Positions 15,094-22,893 of a stretch of DNA of 64,000 nucleotides are shown in pieces. The notes beneath the pieces were generated by a model. It had not been told where the DNA came from. It was given only the letters and a program-made list of their open reading frames with translations, and made no database searches. How positions within the stretch are numbered: position 1 is the stretch's first letter; every line of letters starts with the position of its first letter. This DNA is from Marmoricola sp. URHB0036 (GTDB taxonomy: Bacteria; Actinomycetota; Actinomycetes; Propionibacteriales; Nocardioidaceae). Made by a program: the position numbers and the translations under genes. The stretch is from NCBI RefSeq assembly GCF_000426045.1, contig NZ_AUEP01000006.1, forward strand, positions 213,873-277,872, given 5' to 3'.

Positions 15094-15734
15094 AGGTGCT
15101 GGTGGTCGACGACGACGTGTTCGTCCGGGCCGGTCTGCGGATGGTGCTGGCCAGCGACCAGGAGCTGGATCTCGTCGCCGAGGCCGGTGACGGTGCCGAG
15201 GCGGTGGCCCGCTGCCGAGACCTGCGTCCCGACGTCGTACTGATGGACCTGCAGATGCCCGTCCTCGACGGCGTCGCTGCGACCCGGCAGATCGCCGCGC
15301 TCGACGACGCGCCGGCGGTGCTGATCCTGACCACCTTCCATCTCGACTCCTACGTCCTCGACGCGCTGGAGGCGGGGGCGCGTGGCTACCTGCTCAAGGA
15401 GACCGCACCCCGCGAGCTGACCCGCGCGATCCACGTCCTCGCCGGCGGCGAGTCGGTGTTCTCGGCACCGGTGACCGAGCGGCTCGTCCAGCAGCTGGGT
15501 CGTGGAGCCGACGACCCGGTGGCGCTGACCGCTCGTGAGCGGCTGGCGGCTCTCACCGATCGCGAGCGAGCCGTCGCCGAGGCGGTCGCCGACGGCCTGT
15601 CCAACGCGGCCATCGCCGCCTCCCTGTTCCTCGGCGAGGCGACGGTGAAGACCCACGTCTCTCGCGTCCTCACCAAGACGGGGTCGTCGAACCGCGTGCA
15701 GATCGCCCTGCTGGTCTACCAGGCCCGGAGCTGA
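15090..15734 (+). CDS. NarL/LuxR-type response regulator
   Basis: A 214-residue regulator, partner of the kinase just upstream. I prefer the GTG at 15090 that makes the 4-bp overlap; GTG 15084 or 15075 are alternatives. Receiver domain: DDD at 7-9, phosphoacceptor Asp in VVLMDLQMP (~54), Thr in LILTTFHLD (~82) and Lys in GYLLKETAP (~104). LuxR helix-turn-helix: LTDRERAVAEAVADGLSNAAIAASLFLGEATVKTHVSRVL (about 155-200). The tail IALLVYQARS is typical for this class. It ends before a long inverted repeat. Confidence 0.92.
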   Translation: MKVLVVDDDVFVRAGLRMVLASDQELDLVAEAGDGAEAVARCRDLRPDVVLMDLQMPVLDGVAATRQIAALDDAPAVLILTTFHLDSYVLDALEAGARGYLLKETAPRELTRAIHVLAGGESVFSAPVTERLVQQLGRGADDPVALTARERLAALTDRERAVAEAVADGLSNAAIAASLFLGEATVKTHVSRVLTKTGSSNRVQIALLVYQARS

Positions 15735-15740
15735 ACCGTC

Positions 15741-15810
15741 CGAGCGCAGCCGCGGGACGTCATACGAATCGTGGCCTCGAGCGCTCTGTCCGTATGACGT
15801 CCTGCGCTCG
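15741..15810. terminator. Long inverted repeat between convergent genes
   Basis: The outer arms CGAGCGCAG (15741-15749) and CTGCGCTCG (15802-15810) continue into inner arms GGACGTCATACG (15755-15766) and CGTATGACGTCC (15791-15802), with a 5-base bulge (CCGCG) on the left and a 24-base loop. There is no T run. It sits between the response regulator and the opposing hypothetical gene and is best read as a two-way terminator. Confidence 0.65.
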
Positions 15811-15827
15811 CCAGGCACAACACCCAG

Positions 15828-16220
15828 TTAGCCGGCGCTGCGCTTCTCGAGCTCGTCGATGAACGCCGCCGCCAGCCGCTCGTAGTCGTCGGCCGTCAGC
15901 CGGATCTGGTCGCCGGGCGCGAGGCCGAGCACGGACTTCTCGGGCTGGTACTTCACCACCGTGCCCGCGTCGAACCGGCCGCCGTTGCCGATCAGCGAGT
16001 CGACGACCAGCTCCACCTCGCTGAGCGGGTTGGTGTCCTTGCCGGTCATCTTGCGGATGCGGTGCACGAACGGTCGGTCGAGCGCGAGCACCAGTCCGTT
16101 GAAGTACGACGTCTCCAGGTCGCCGCCGGCGCCTGACGAGCGCCAGTCGGCGAGCTGCTTCTTCACGGTGGCCCGGGCGTTCTCGAGCTCCTCGGGTTCA
16201 TAGCTGTTGCGGCCGAGCAT
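15828..16220 (-). CDS. Conserved actinobacterial hypothetical protein (130 aa)
   Basis: The start MLGRNSYEPEELENARATVKKQ follows GAGAGGAGCC, a good ribosome binding site. The protein is soluble and alpha/beta. Conserved-looking blocks are YFNGLVLALDRPFVHRIRKMTGKDTNPLSEVEL, the VVDSLIGNGG segment and IRLTADDYERLAAAFIDELEKR. Similar small proteins occur singly in Streptomyces and relatives and have no known function. There are no Cys clusters, membrane helices or known catalytic motifs. It may share a transcript with nothing: the patatin gene ends 72 bases upstream of its start codon on the same strand, so a joint transcript from 17141 is also possible. Confidence 0.7.
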   Translation of the reverse strand: MLGRNSYEPEELENARATVKKQLADWRSSGAGGDLETSYFNGLVLALDRPFVHRIRKMTGKDTNPLSEVELVVDSLIGNGGRFDAGTVVKYQPEKSVLGLAPGDQIRLTADDYERLAAAFIDELEKRSAG

Positions 16221-16292
16221 CGCCGGCTCCTCTCGTCAGGGTGTCCTCGAACCTATGACGTACGACGCCCCACGGATGTGACTGCTCGACGG

Positions 16293-17141
16293 TCAGCCGT
16301 TCCAGGCAGCGCGGACCTGGTCGAGGACGGACGCCGCCTGTCGCAGGCCCGCTCGCGCCGCGTCGGCCCGCTTGGCGGGGTCGAGCACGTTCTTGCCGAT
16401 GTCGACGAGCGCCTCCTTGTCCGGCGTCACCACCGCGGTGTGGGTGGCGCCAGTTCGCTCGAGCTGGGCCCGGATCGAGGTTGCCTTGCTGAACGCCTGC
16501 GGGAGCGGCGCGATCACGATCACCGTGTCGGCACCCTCGGCGAGGTCGACGTTGGCGGTCGAGCGCATGCCGCCGTCGACGTAGTGCTTGCCGTCGATGG
16601 TCACCGCCGGCCACACGAGAGGTACGGCGCAGCTGGCGGCCACCGCGTGCACGATGTCCACCCCGCTGTCCTTGTCGAAGACCACGAACTTCCCGGTCTC
16701 GGCCTCGACGGCCGTCACCTTGAAGTCGCGGTCGCCCCACTGCTCCACCCCGATGCGCGACCGGATCACCTCGACCCGCCTCTCCCCACCGGGTGCATGG
16801 GCCTTCATCGACATCGCGCCGATACGGGCGCGCTTGGCGTTGCCGCTGCCCGGGATCAGCAGGGGCGGCACCATCCGCAGCATCGTCAACCGGGACAGCT
16901 TGGCCCCGATCTCCTGGTCCGCCGGCTCGAGCTGGGTCTTGTAGAGGTCGTCGATCGTGCGCCCGGTGGTGATCTGCGCACCGACCACCGACCCGGCCGA
17001 CGTACCGACGACGAGGTCGGCCGTGGTGAGGTCGACGCCGGCGTCCGCCAGTCCCTTGAGGATCCCGAGCTCCCAGGCGATGCCGGTCACTCCGCCGCCA
17101 CCGAGGACGAGTGCCCGGCCGTTCGCGTTGCGCTGCGTCAT
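16293..17141 (-). CDS. Patatin-like phospholipase
   Basis: A 282-residue patatin-fold lipid acyl hydrolase. The oxyanion loop GGGGVTGIAWELGILKGL is at 14-31, the nucleophile elbow G46-T-S48-A-G50 follows VV, and the catalytic Asp is in the YVDGG motif near residue 189, giving the Ser-Asp dyad. No signal peptide is present, so it acts in the cytoplasm or on the inner leaflet. Family members release fatty acids from phospholipids or glycolipids. The C-terminus is helical and Ala-rich. Upstream is a 205-bp divergent gap shared with the secreted protein gene. Confidence 0.92.
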   Translation of the reverse strand: MTQRNANGRALVLGGGGVTGIAWELGILKGLADAGVDLTTADLVVGTSAGSVVGAQITTGRTIDDLYKTQLEPADQEIGAKLSRLTMLRMVPPLLIPGSGNAKRARIGAMSMKAHAPGGERRVEVIRSRIGVEQWGDRDFKVTAVEAETGKFVVFDKDSGVDIVHAVAASCAVPLVWPAVTIDGKHYVDGGMRSTANVDLAEGADTVIVIAPLPQAFSKATSIRAQLERTGATHTAVVTPDKEALVDIGKNVLDPAKRADAARAGLRQAASVLDQVRAAWNG

Positions 17142-17346
17142 GGCTGCAACCTACTGATTGCTCCTCCATGTGGCGGCGCCGGTCCGGGCGGTGTATCGCT
17201 GGGTGACACGGATCGTGCATCCCGACCAGCGAATCTCGGCTGGTGGCGAGGAAGGCAGTCGAGGGTCTAGACCCCGAGCCCGGACAAAGGCCAACGTATC
17301 GGGAGCACGGGTCGTCGGACCCGCGGTTCGCCCGCAGACTGCCGAC

Positions 17347-18171
17347 ATGACGACCACGCTTCCGCGCCGGATCCTCGCGATCCTGGGCGCCGTCCTGCTC
17401 TCGCTGCTCGCGCTCACCGCGACGGGCAGAGCCGGGGCCGCCACCGACACCACCAGGCCGACCGTCACGGTCCCGGCCATCTCCTCCTTCATCGTCGGCG
17501 AACAGACCGACGACACGATCATCGACGACGGGGGACAGCCGTGGTTCGCGGACGGCGGCGCCAACCGGCGGTTCACGTGGACCATGACGGACGCGTCCGG
17601 CATCTGTCGGTACACGCTCGACGAGCACTTCAGCGCCGAAGGCTGGACCCTCACCGCCGAGAACCACCAGACCCATGTGACGTCGGCGCAGTTCACCTAC
17701 TTCGCCGACTCCTACGAGAACTCCGACGACCTCGACCAGGTGCGCATCAACGTCTTCGACTGCGCCGGCAACAAGACCTCGGTCGTGCGCCCGACCAGCC
17801 ACATCGACGTCGAGAAGGACTACGGTCCGACGATTCCCAGTGGCTGGGCGCGGACCTCGTGCACCTGTGCCATCGGCGACAGCATGCTGCGTACGTCGAC
17901 CGCCAACGCGTCGTTGAGCACGGTGGTCAACGGACAGGGCACCAACAAGCACGTGGCCCTCGTGATGGCCAAGGGACCTGGTCGCGGCAAGGCCGCCATC
18001 TACGTCGACAACGTCAAGGTCACGACGATCGACACCTACGCCTCGGTCAACACCAACCGGGTGATCATGTGGGACAGGGGCCTGACCGGTAGTGCGAACC
18101 ACACCATCAAGGTGGTCAACCTCGCGACCGCGGGTCGTCCGCGCATCGACATCGACGCCTACGTGCACTGA
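17347..18171 (+). CDS. Secreted protein with C-terminal beta-sandwich module
   Basis: A 274-residue exported protein starting at ATG 17347. The signal peptide is residues 1-34 (Arg pair, Leu-rich core, GRAGAA). The mature part begins with TDTTRPTVTVPAISSF and has two Cys-containing segments (GICRYTLDE, FDCAGN) that could form a disulfide. After GWARTSCTCAIGDS comes a module seen at the C-terminus of many actinobacterial secreted proteins: VNGQGTNKHVALVMAKG, AAIYVDNVKVTTIDTY, then NHTIKVVNLATAGRPRIDID. That module looks like a sugar-binding-type beta sandwich. No enzyme active site is seen; an extracellular binding role is inferred. Confidence 0.7.
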   Translation: MTTTLPRRILAILGAVLLSLLALTATGRAGAATDTTRPTVTVPAISSFIVGEQTDDTIIDDGGQPWFADGGANRRFTWTMTDASGICRYTLDEHFSAEGWTLTAENHQTHVTSAQFTYFADSYENSDDLDQVRINVFDCAGNKTSVVRPTSHIDVEKDYGPTIPSGWARTSCTCAIGDSMLRTSTANASLSTVVNGQGTNKHVALVMAKGPGRGKAAIYVDNVKVTTIDTYASVNTNRVIMWDRGLTGSANHTIKVVNLATAGRPRIDIDAYVH

Positions 18172-18218
18172 TCCACCACGGTGCGGGCCGGCTGGGTAGC
18201 CTCTGTCCGTGGTCCGCA

Positions 18219-20099
18219 ATGGCTGACGCGTCCTACTCCGCGTCCTGGCGGGACATCACCTTGTGGCAACGAGGACGCTCGGCGCCGCTGCGCTCGTTCC
18301 TGCAGACCGAGTCCGGGAGCGCCGGCGTGCTCGTGGCGGCGGTGCTGGTCGCCCTCGTCTGGGCCAATGTCGACTCCTCGTCCTACCACTCCTTCTGGGA
18401 CACCGAGCTGTCCATCAAGCTCGGCTCCCATGGTCCGTCGTACGACCTGAGGGAGTGGGTCAACAGCGGCCTGATGACGTTCTTCTTCCTCGTCGTCGGG
18501 CTGGAGACCCGGCGTGAGTTCGACCTCGGCGACCTCCGCGAGCGACGACGCTTCCTGCTGCCGTTCGCGGTCGGACTGGTGGGCATGGCGGTGCCGGCCG
18601 CTGTCTTCCTGGCCTTCAACGCCGGCCACGGAAATGAGCAGGCGTGGGGCATCGCGATGTCGACCGACACCGCCCTGGCCCTCGGGCTGCTCGCCCTGAT
18701 CGGCCGCGAGGTCCCTGACCGGGCACGGGTCTTCCTGGTGACGGTCTTCGTGGTCGACGACCTGGCGGCGCTGGCGGTGATCGCGTTCGTGTACAGCGAC
18801 GACATCACGGTCTGGCCGATCGCGCTCGCGGTCCTGCTGTACGCCGCCCTGCTGGTCGCCGTGCGGCTGCGGATGCAGCAACGCTGGCTGTTCCTCCTCC
18901 TCGGCATCCTGATCTGGTCGGCCCTGATGACCAGCGGGGTCGACCCGCTGGTGGCCGGGCTGGCGATCGGGCTGGCCGCGCCGGCGTACACCCCGAGCCG
19001 TGGTGAGCTCGAGGAGGCGACCGGACGCGTGCGGCAGTTCCGCGAGGAGCCGACGCCCGAGCTCGCGCGCACCGCCACCGTCGGGCTCACCTCGACGATC
19101 TCGCCGAACGCACGGCTGCAGGCCTTCTACCACCCGTGGACCAGCTATGTGATCGTCCCGCTGTTCGCGCTGTCGAACGCCGGGATCGGGCTCGACCTGG
19201 ACTTCCTGCGGGATGCCTACGCCGCCCCGGTCACCCTCGGGGTCCTCGTCGGCTACGTCGTCGGCAAGCCGATCGCCGTCGTGACGACGTCGTGGGCCGT
19301 CACGCGGCTCAGCGGCGGCCGGGTCCGTCCGCCGGTCGGCTGGGCAGCCGTCATCGGCAGCGGCACCATCTCCGGGATCGGCTTCACCGTGGCCCTGCTG
19401 ATCGCCAGTCGGGCGCTGCGCGGCGTCGAGCTCGACCAGGCCAAGCTCGGCGCGCTGACGGCCGTAGTCGTCTCGGCGCTGCTGACCGGGATCGTCTACC
19501 GCCTCGCCGCGTTGCTCTCCCCCGACCGCAAGGCCAGGGCCCTGCTCGGCGACACCACCCTGATCCAGGACCTCATCCCCGAGATCGACCCCAAGTGCGA
19601 CCACGTCCGCGGACCCGTCGAGGCGCCGATCACGGTCATCGAGTTCGGCGACTTCGAGTGCCCTCACTGCGGCCGGGCCGAGCCCGTCGTACGCGACCTG
19701 CTCGTGGACACCGACGTCCGCTACGTGTGGCGACACCTGCCGCTGACCGACGTACACCCTCAGGCGCAGCTGGCCGCCGAAGCAGCCGAGGCCGCGGCAG
19801 CCCAGGGCGCCTTCTGGGAGATGCACGACGTGCTGCTCGCCCACCAGGACGAGCTGGAGGGCAAGCACCTGATGCGGTACGCCGAGCAGCTGGGCCTGGA
19901 CACCGAGCGCTTCCACGACGAGCTCAAGGCCAGTGCCCACCAGAACCGGGTGGCGCAGGACGTCGAGTCCGCCGACCTCAGCGGTGTCTCCGGGACACCC
20001 ACGTTCTTCGTCAACGGTCAGCGCCACTACGGCGCCTTCGACCTCGACACGCTCTCCGCCGTCATCAGGACCGCCCGGGAGCAGCTGCGCATCAGGTGA
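18219..20099 (+). CDS. nhaA: Na+/H+ antiporter NhaA fused to a DsbA-like thioredoxin domain
   Basis: A 626-residue protein. Residues ~30-430 are a 12-helix NhaA antiporter, with GLETRREFDLGDL, the STDTALALG helix and the ion-binding VVDDLAALAVIAF motif (paired Asp near 185-186). From about 455 to 626 a soluble DsbA/thioredoxin-like domain follows, with the active site FECPHCGRA (Cys ~481 and ~484), cis-Pro loop GVSGTPTFFVNG, and a C-terminal helix. NhaA exchanges protons for sodium across the membrane. The fusion is a known actinobacterial form and suggests redox control of transport. The 3' end overlaps the convergent SRPBCC gene by 73 bases. Confidence 0.92.
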   Translation: MADASYSASWRDITLWQRGRSAPLRSFLQTESGSAGVLVAAVLVALVWANVDSSSYHSFWDTELSIKLGSHGPSYDLREWVNSGLMTFFFLVVGLETRREFDLGDLRERRRFLLPFAVGLVGMAVPAAVFLAFNAGHGNEQAWGIAMSTDTALALGLLALIGREVPDRARVFLVTVFVVDDLAALAVIAFVYSDDITVWPIALAVLLYAALLVAVRLRMQQRWLFLLLGILIWSALMTSGVDPLVAGLAIGLAAPAYTPSRGELEEATGRVRQFREEPTPELARTATVGLTSTISPNARLQAFYHPWTSYVIVPLFALSNAGIGLDLDFLRDAYAAPVTLGVLVGYVVGKPIAVVTTSWAVTRLSGGRVRPPVGWAAVIGSGTISGIGFTVALLIASRALRGVELDQAKLGALTAVVVSALLTGIVYRLAALLSPDRKARALLGDTTLIQDLIPEIDPKCDHVRGPVEAPITVIEFGDFECPHCGRAEPVVRDLLVDTDVRYVWRHLPLTDVHPQAQLAAEAAEAAAAQGAFWEMHDVLLAHQDELEGKHLMRYAEQLGLDTERFHDELKASAHQNRVAQDVESADLSGVSGTPTFFVNGQRHYGAFDLDTLSAVIRTAREQLRIR

Positions 20100-20452
20100 T
20101 CGGTGGCGCCGGCCGGGCCGCCGACGTGGACGCGCGCGTCGTAGGCGAGCGACGTCGTGCCCGAAGCCGGCCCGTGCCCGATCCGCATCTCGAGCCCGAC
20201 CTCGAGCGTGTGCTGGCGCCCGCGTCCGTCGAGCGACACCGTCAGCCGCGAGCCGGGAGCGGTGTCCGTGACCGTGAGCAGGCCGCGGTAGGTGTCGGAG
20301 CCGGCGGTGAGGATCGCGACGTACTCCTGGTCACCGAGCGGGATCAGGCGCTCGCACCCCGGGATCGACGCGCTGAGCACCTCGGGATCGTGCAACGCCT
20401 GCCAGACGTCGTCCGGCCTGCCTGCCACATGGTGCTCCTCGGTGTATCGCAT
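20027..20452 (-). CDS. SRPBCC/CoxG-like protein
   Basis: A 141-residue protein. The start MRYTEEHHVAGRPDDVWQAL and the block HDPEVLSASIPGCERLIPLG match the CoxG-like branch of SRPBCC proteins (carbon monoxide dehydrogenase subunit G family). GAAGGGA lies 7 bases before the ATG. The rest gives the expected strands (YVAILTAG, GLLTVTDT, SRLTVSLDG) and a C-terminal helix. The last 24 codons lie antisense to the end of nhaA, an unusually long tail overlap. No CO dehydrogenase genes are nearby, so the role is probably generic ligand binding. Codon use fits a real gene, but the overlap lowers confidence for the 3' end. Confidence 0.7.
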   Translation of the reverse strand: MRYTEEHHVAGRPDDVWQALHDPEVLSASIPGCERLIPLGDQEYVAILTAGSDTYRGLLTVTDTAPGSRLTVSLDGRGRQHTLEVGLEMRIGHGPASGTTSLAYDARVHVGGPAGATDHLMRSCSRAVLMTAESVSRSKAP

Positions 20453-20519
20453 CCTCGGTCCCTTCGCCGGCTCCGAGGAACAGGAGGCGCAGTGGCCGAC
20501 CCAGATACGTACGGTCAGG

Positions 20520-21521
20520 TCACCGGGTGATGCGCTCCACCACGCCGTCCTCGGTGCCGGTCACCCAGAGGGTCCGCGCTCCGGGCGCCACTGCGACGGT
20601 GTCGGGTTGTCGCACGGTCGGGTAGCTGGCGATCACCTTCGGCTGGTCCCCGCTGACGTCCAGTCCGACGAGCCGGTTGCCGCCGGTGAGGGTCACCCAG
20701 GCGGTCCCGGTGGTGGGGTCACCGGCCACGTCGTACGGGCTGCCGCTCAGGGCGATGGACCCGACCTGCTTCAGCGGGTCGAGGGTGAAGAGCAGCACCC
20801 GGTCGCCGCGGGTGTCGGTCACCGCGACCCGGCCGGCGCCGACCAGCACCCCGTAGGTCGGGCCCTTGCCGGCAGCCACGCGCGCGACCCGCTTGTCGGT
20901 GTCGAGGTCGTACGTCGTGACCGTGTAGTCGCCGACGTCGACCGCCACCGCGAGACGGCCCGAGGCGAGCACACCGCCGGGCTGTCGCAGGTCGGTGAAG
21001 GTGTGCACCACCCGCCCCCGTCGTACGACGGACAGCGAGCCGCTGAACTCGTTGCCGACCAGCACGTCCCCGTCGTCGGTGCCCGTCGCGTCGTGCGGAT
21101 GGCGTTGTACGTCGGTGGCCCGCGTCCGTCCGGTGGCCAGGTCGACCTCGAAGACCTTGTCGGCCGTCTCGCTCGGCACCAGCATCGTGCCGCCCTGCGG
21201 CGTGACCTGGAGGTGGCGGACCTTGCCGGGAAGGCCGAGCGAGCGGCGTACCCGCAGCGTGTCGGGGTCGAGCACGAGCAGCCGGTAGGGATCGCGCACC
21301 GCCACGGCGAGCGAGTCGGTCCTCGCGTCGTACGCGATCCCCTGCGGCAGCGGCGCCACCTTTCGCGTCGTACCAGCCGGGGTGGTCGTCAGGGCCGGTG
21401 AGGTCGCCGGCTCCGCGGCGTGCCTGCCGTCGTCCCTGGCCGCGGTCCCGGAACCACAGCCGGCCAGTGCCACCAGCCCCGCGGTCACGGCCAGGGCGAC
21501 GGAGGGGAAGGGCCGAGGCAT
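20520..21521 (-). CDS. YncE/SMP-30-like beta-propeller lipoprotein
   Basis: A 333-residue lipoprotein: signal peptide with lipobox LVALAGC (Cys ~22), followed by a short Ala/Thr-rich spacer. The rest is made of about six repeats with the pattern of a seven-bladed propeller of the YncE family, for example DSLAVAVRDPYRLLVLDPDTLRV, GGTMLVPSETADKVFEVDLATG and GTAWVTLTGGNRLVGLDV. Each repeat is a strand group ending in a turn such as DPDT or DLAT. Such extracytoplasmic proteins bind ligands or DNA-like polymers, but no catalytic site is known. The promoter lies in the 117-bp gap shared with the divergent gene at 21639. Confidence 0.85.
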   Translation of the reverse strand: MPRPFPSVALAVTAGLVALAGCGSGTAARDDGRHAAEPATSPALTTTPAGTTRKVAPLPQGIAYDARTDSLAVAVRDPYRLLVLDPDTLRVRRSLGLPGKVRHLQVTPQGGTMLVPSETADKVFEVDLATGRTRATDVQRHPHDATGTDDGDVLVGNEFSGSLSVVRRGRVVHTFTDLRQPGGVLASGRLAVAVDVGDYTVTTYDLDTDKRVARVAAGKGPTYGVLVGAGRVAVTDTRGDRVLLFTLDPLKQVGSIALSGSPYDVAGDPTTGTAWVTLTGGNRLVGLDVSGDQPKVIASYPTVRQPDTVAVAPGARTLWVTGTEDGVVERITR

Positions 21522-21638
21522 GCGCCCAACCTAGGCATCCCTACCCAGCGGTATCTGTGCAACGCCATGGCCCCTCCTCCTCGCATGGACCAGGGGCACG
21601 TCCGTCCGGGCGCGTCAGACACCTCACGAGGAGTGCTC

Positions 21639-22637
21639 ATGACCGACAGACGTTTGGAAACGATGGAAGGCCAGCAGCGACGCATCGAAGTCGCGCGACC
21701 GCTCGATCCGGACCTGGGACCGCTCGCCAAGCTGCCGGGGAGGTGGGTCGGCCAGGGCCGCGGCTGGAACATGATCGCGCTGCCGTTCGCGGCCGGCCCG
21801 CTGGACTACCGGCTGCTGCTGAACCAGTACGACGAGGAGCTGAGCTTCACGCTCGTCGACAAGGGCGTGCCCAACCGTGGAGTCTCCGCGAACCACGCCC
21901 AGCAGCACGACCAGTTCGTGGTGACCCTCGACTACGAGCAGGTGATCCACCAGGTGGCCGTCGTCGACGAGCCGGCCAGCACGGTGACCGGCGCTCCCGG
22001 TGCCGCGATCCACCACGAGCCGGGGCTGTTCCTGAACATGCTCAACCGGATCCCCGACGGCTTCGACATCGCCCGGCTGGCGACCATCCCCCACGGCGAT
22101 GCGGTGCTGGCCCTCGGGAACAGCGCGCACGTCACCGGTCCTCCGCAGATCAGGGCCGTCGACGGGCTCCCGGTCGGGGTGAACCAGGACCTGGTCAACA
22201 ACCCCTACCTGGCGCCGTACAAGCACTTCCACGACAACCCGTTCAAGGGCAACGTCGGCTTCCCGGGCTTCCCCGGCTTCGACCCGACGGCCCCGCACCT
22301 GTTGCTGCAGCTCGCCAACAACGGGCTCACCATCACCAGGACGACGGTGCTCGACCTGGACACCTCCAACCCCACCGGCGGGATCAAGAACATCCCGTTC
22401 GTGGTCAAGCAGGCCGACGCCGCGTCGATGAAGTCGACCTTCTGGATCAACGAGCTGGCTCCGGACGGCGACGGCAACGTCGAGCTCCAGCTGCAGTACC
22501 TGCAGATCGTGATGCTCGACTTCTTCCCCCGCCGCGACGGCCTTCCCGGCCGGATCAGCTGGCCGCACGTCAGCATCAACACGCTGACCAAGGTCGCCGA
22601 CGAGCCCGCCACACCCCGCGAGCTCGTCACCGGCTGA
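21639..22637 (+). CDS. Conserved heme-binding-like protein (332 aa)
   Basis: Starts at ATG 21639 behind ACGAGGAGTG. After a ~20-residue lead, LDPDLGPLAKLPGRWVGQGRGWNM resembles the first strand of nitrobindin-like beta-barrel proteins, and the whole sequence matches a family annotated as heme-binding proteins in cyanobacteria and proteobacteria. Conserved blocks are LLLNQYDEELSFTLVDKG, IHHEPGLFLNML, ARLATIPHGDAVLALG, YKHFHDNPF and FFPRRDGLPGRISWPH. Several His residues could ligate iron. No signal peptide or membrane helix. Family match is from memory and the heme assignment is tentative. A strong hairpin follows the stop. Confidence 0.6.
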   Translation: MTDRRLETMEGQQRRIEVARPLDPDLGPLAKLPGRWVGQGRGWNMIALPFAAGPLDYRLLLNQYDEELSFTLVDKGVPNRGVSANHAQQHDQFVVTLDYEQVIHQVAVVDEPASTVTGAPGAAIHHEPGLFLNMLNRIPDGFDIARLATIPHGDAVLALGNSAHVTGPPQIRAVDGLPVGVNQDLVNNPYLAPYKHFHDNPFKGNVGFPGFPGFDPTAPHLLLQLANNGLTITRTTVLDLDTSNPTGGIKNIPFVVKQADAASMKSTFWINELAPDGDGNVELQLQYLQIVMLDFFPRRDGLPGRISWPHVSINTLTKVADEPATPRELVTG

Positions 22638-22647
22638 ACGACCTGGC

Positions 22648-22673
22648 GTGGGACCGGCACGGTCCGGTCCCAC
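22648..22673 (+). terminator. Stem-loop terminator after the heme-binding-like gene
   Basis: Perfect 10-bp arms GTGGGACCGG (22648-22657) and CCGGTCCCAC (22664-22673) around a 6-base loop, 11 bases after the stop. No T run. Confidence 0.6.
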
Positions 22674-22749
22674 CCGGTCGTCGCCGATCCGCCCGGGGCA
22701 CCGGCTACGAATCCCTGTTGACCATCCGCTCGACCCGAGGAGGTGTGAG

Positions 22750-22893
22750 ATGACCGGTCCGGTCACCGACGTCACCGTGCTGCGACGTACGACGGCACTG
22801 TCGCCTGCGCAGGACTGCGCGTGCGGTCAGGCGCTCGACTGCTGCCACACCACGCACTGCCCCCGCTGCGGCATCACGCTGCGGGCCGCCTGA
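22750..22893 (+). CDS. Small Cys-rich putative zinc-ribbon protein (47 aa)
   Basis: ATG 22750 is preceded by a near-perfect AGGAGGTGTGAG site. The 47-residue product has a non-descript N-terminus and then a dense metal-binding cluster: C23, C25, C31, C32, H33, H36, C37 and C40 (CACGQALDCC, then HTTHCPRCG). The CPRCG knuckle at the end is typical of zinc ribbons, and the other thiols could complete one or two metal sites. It is too small for a catalytic role, so a metal-binding adaptor, nucleic-acid-binding ribbon or metal store is likely. Its last 67 bases overlap the 3' end of the convergent M1 peptidase gene. Confidence 0.6.
   Translation: MTGPVTDVTVLRRTTALSPAQDCACGQALDCCHTTHCPRCGITLRAA

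Noticed and set aside
16198..20027. Very long minus-strand open frames over the patatin and nhaA loci
   Set aside because: Low-complexity Arg/Gly/Asp-rich translations with no motifs; the plus and minus genes called here explain the region.
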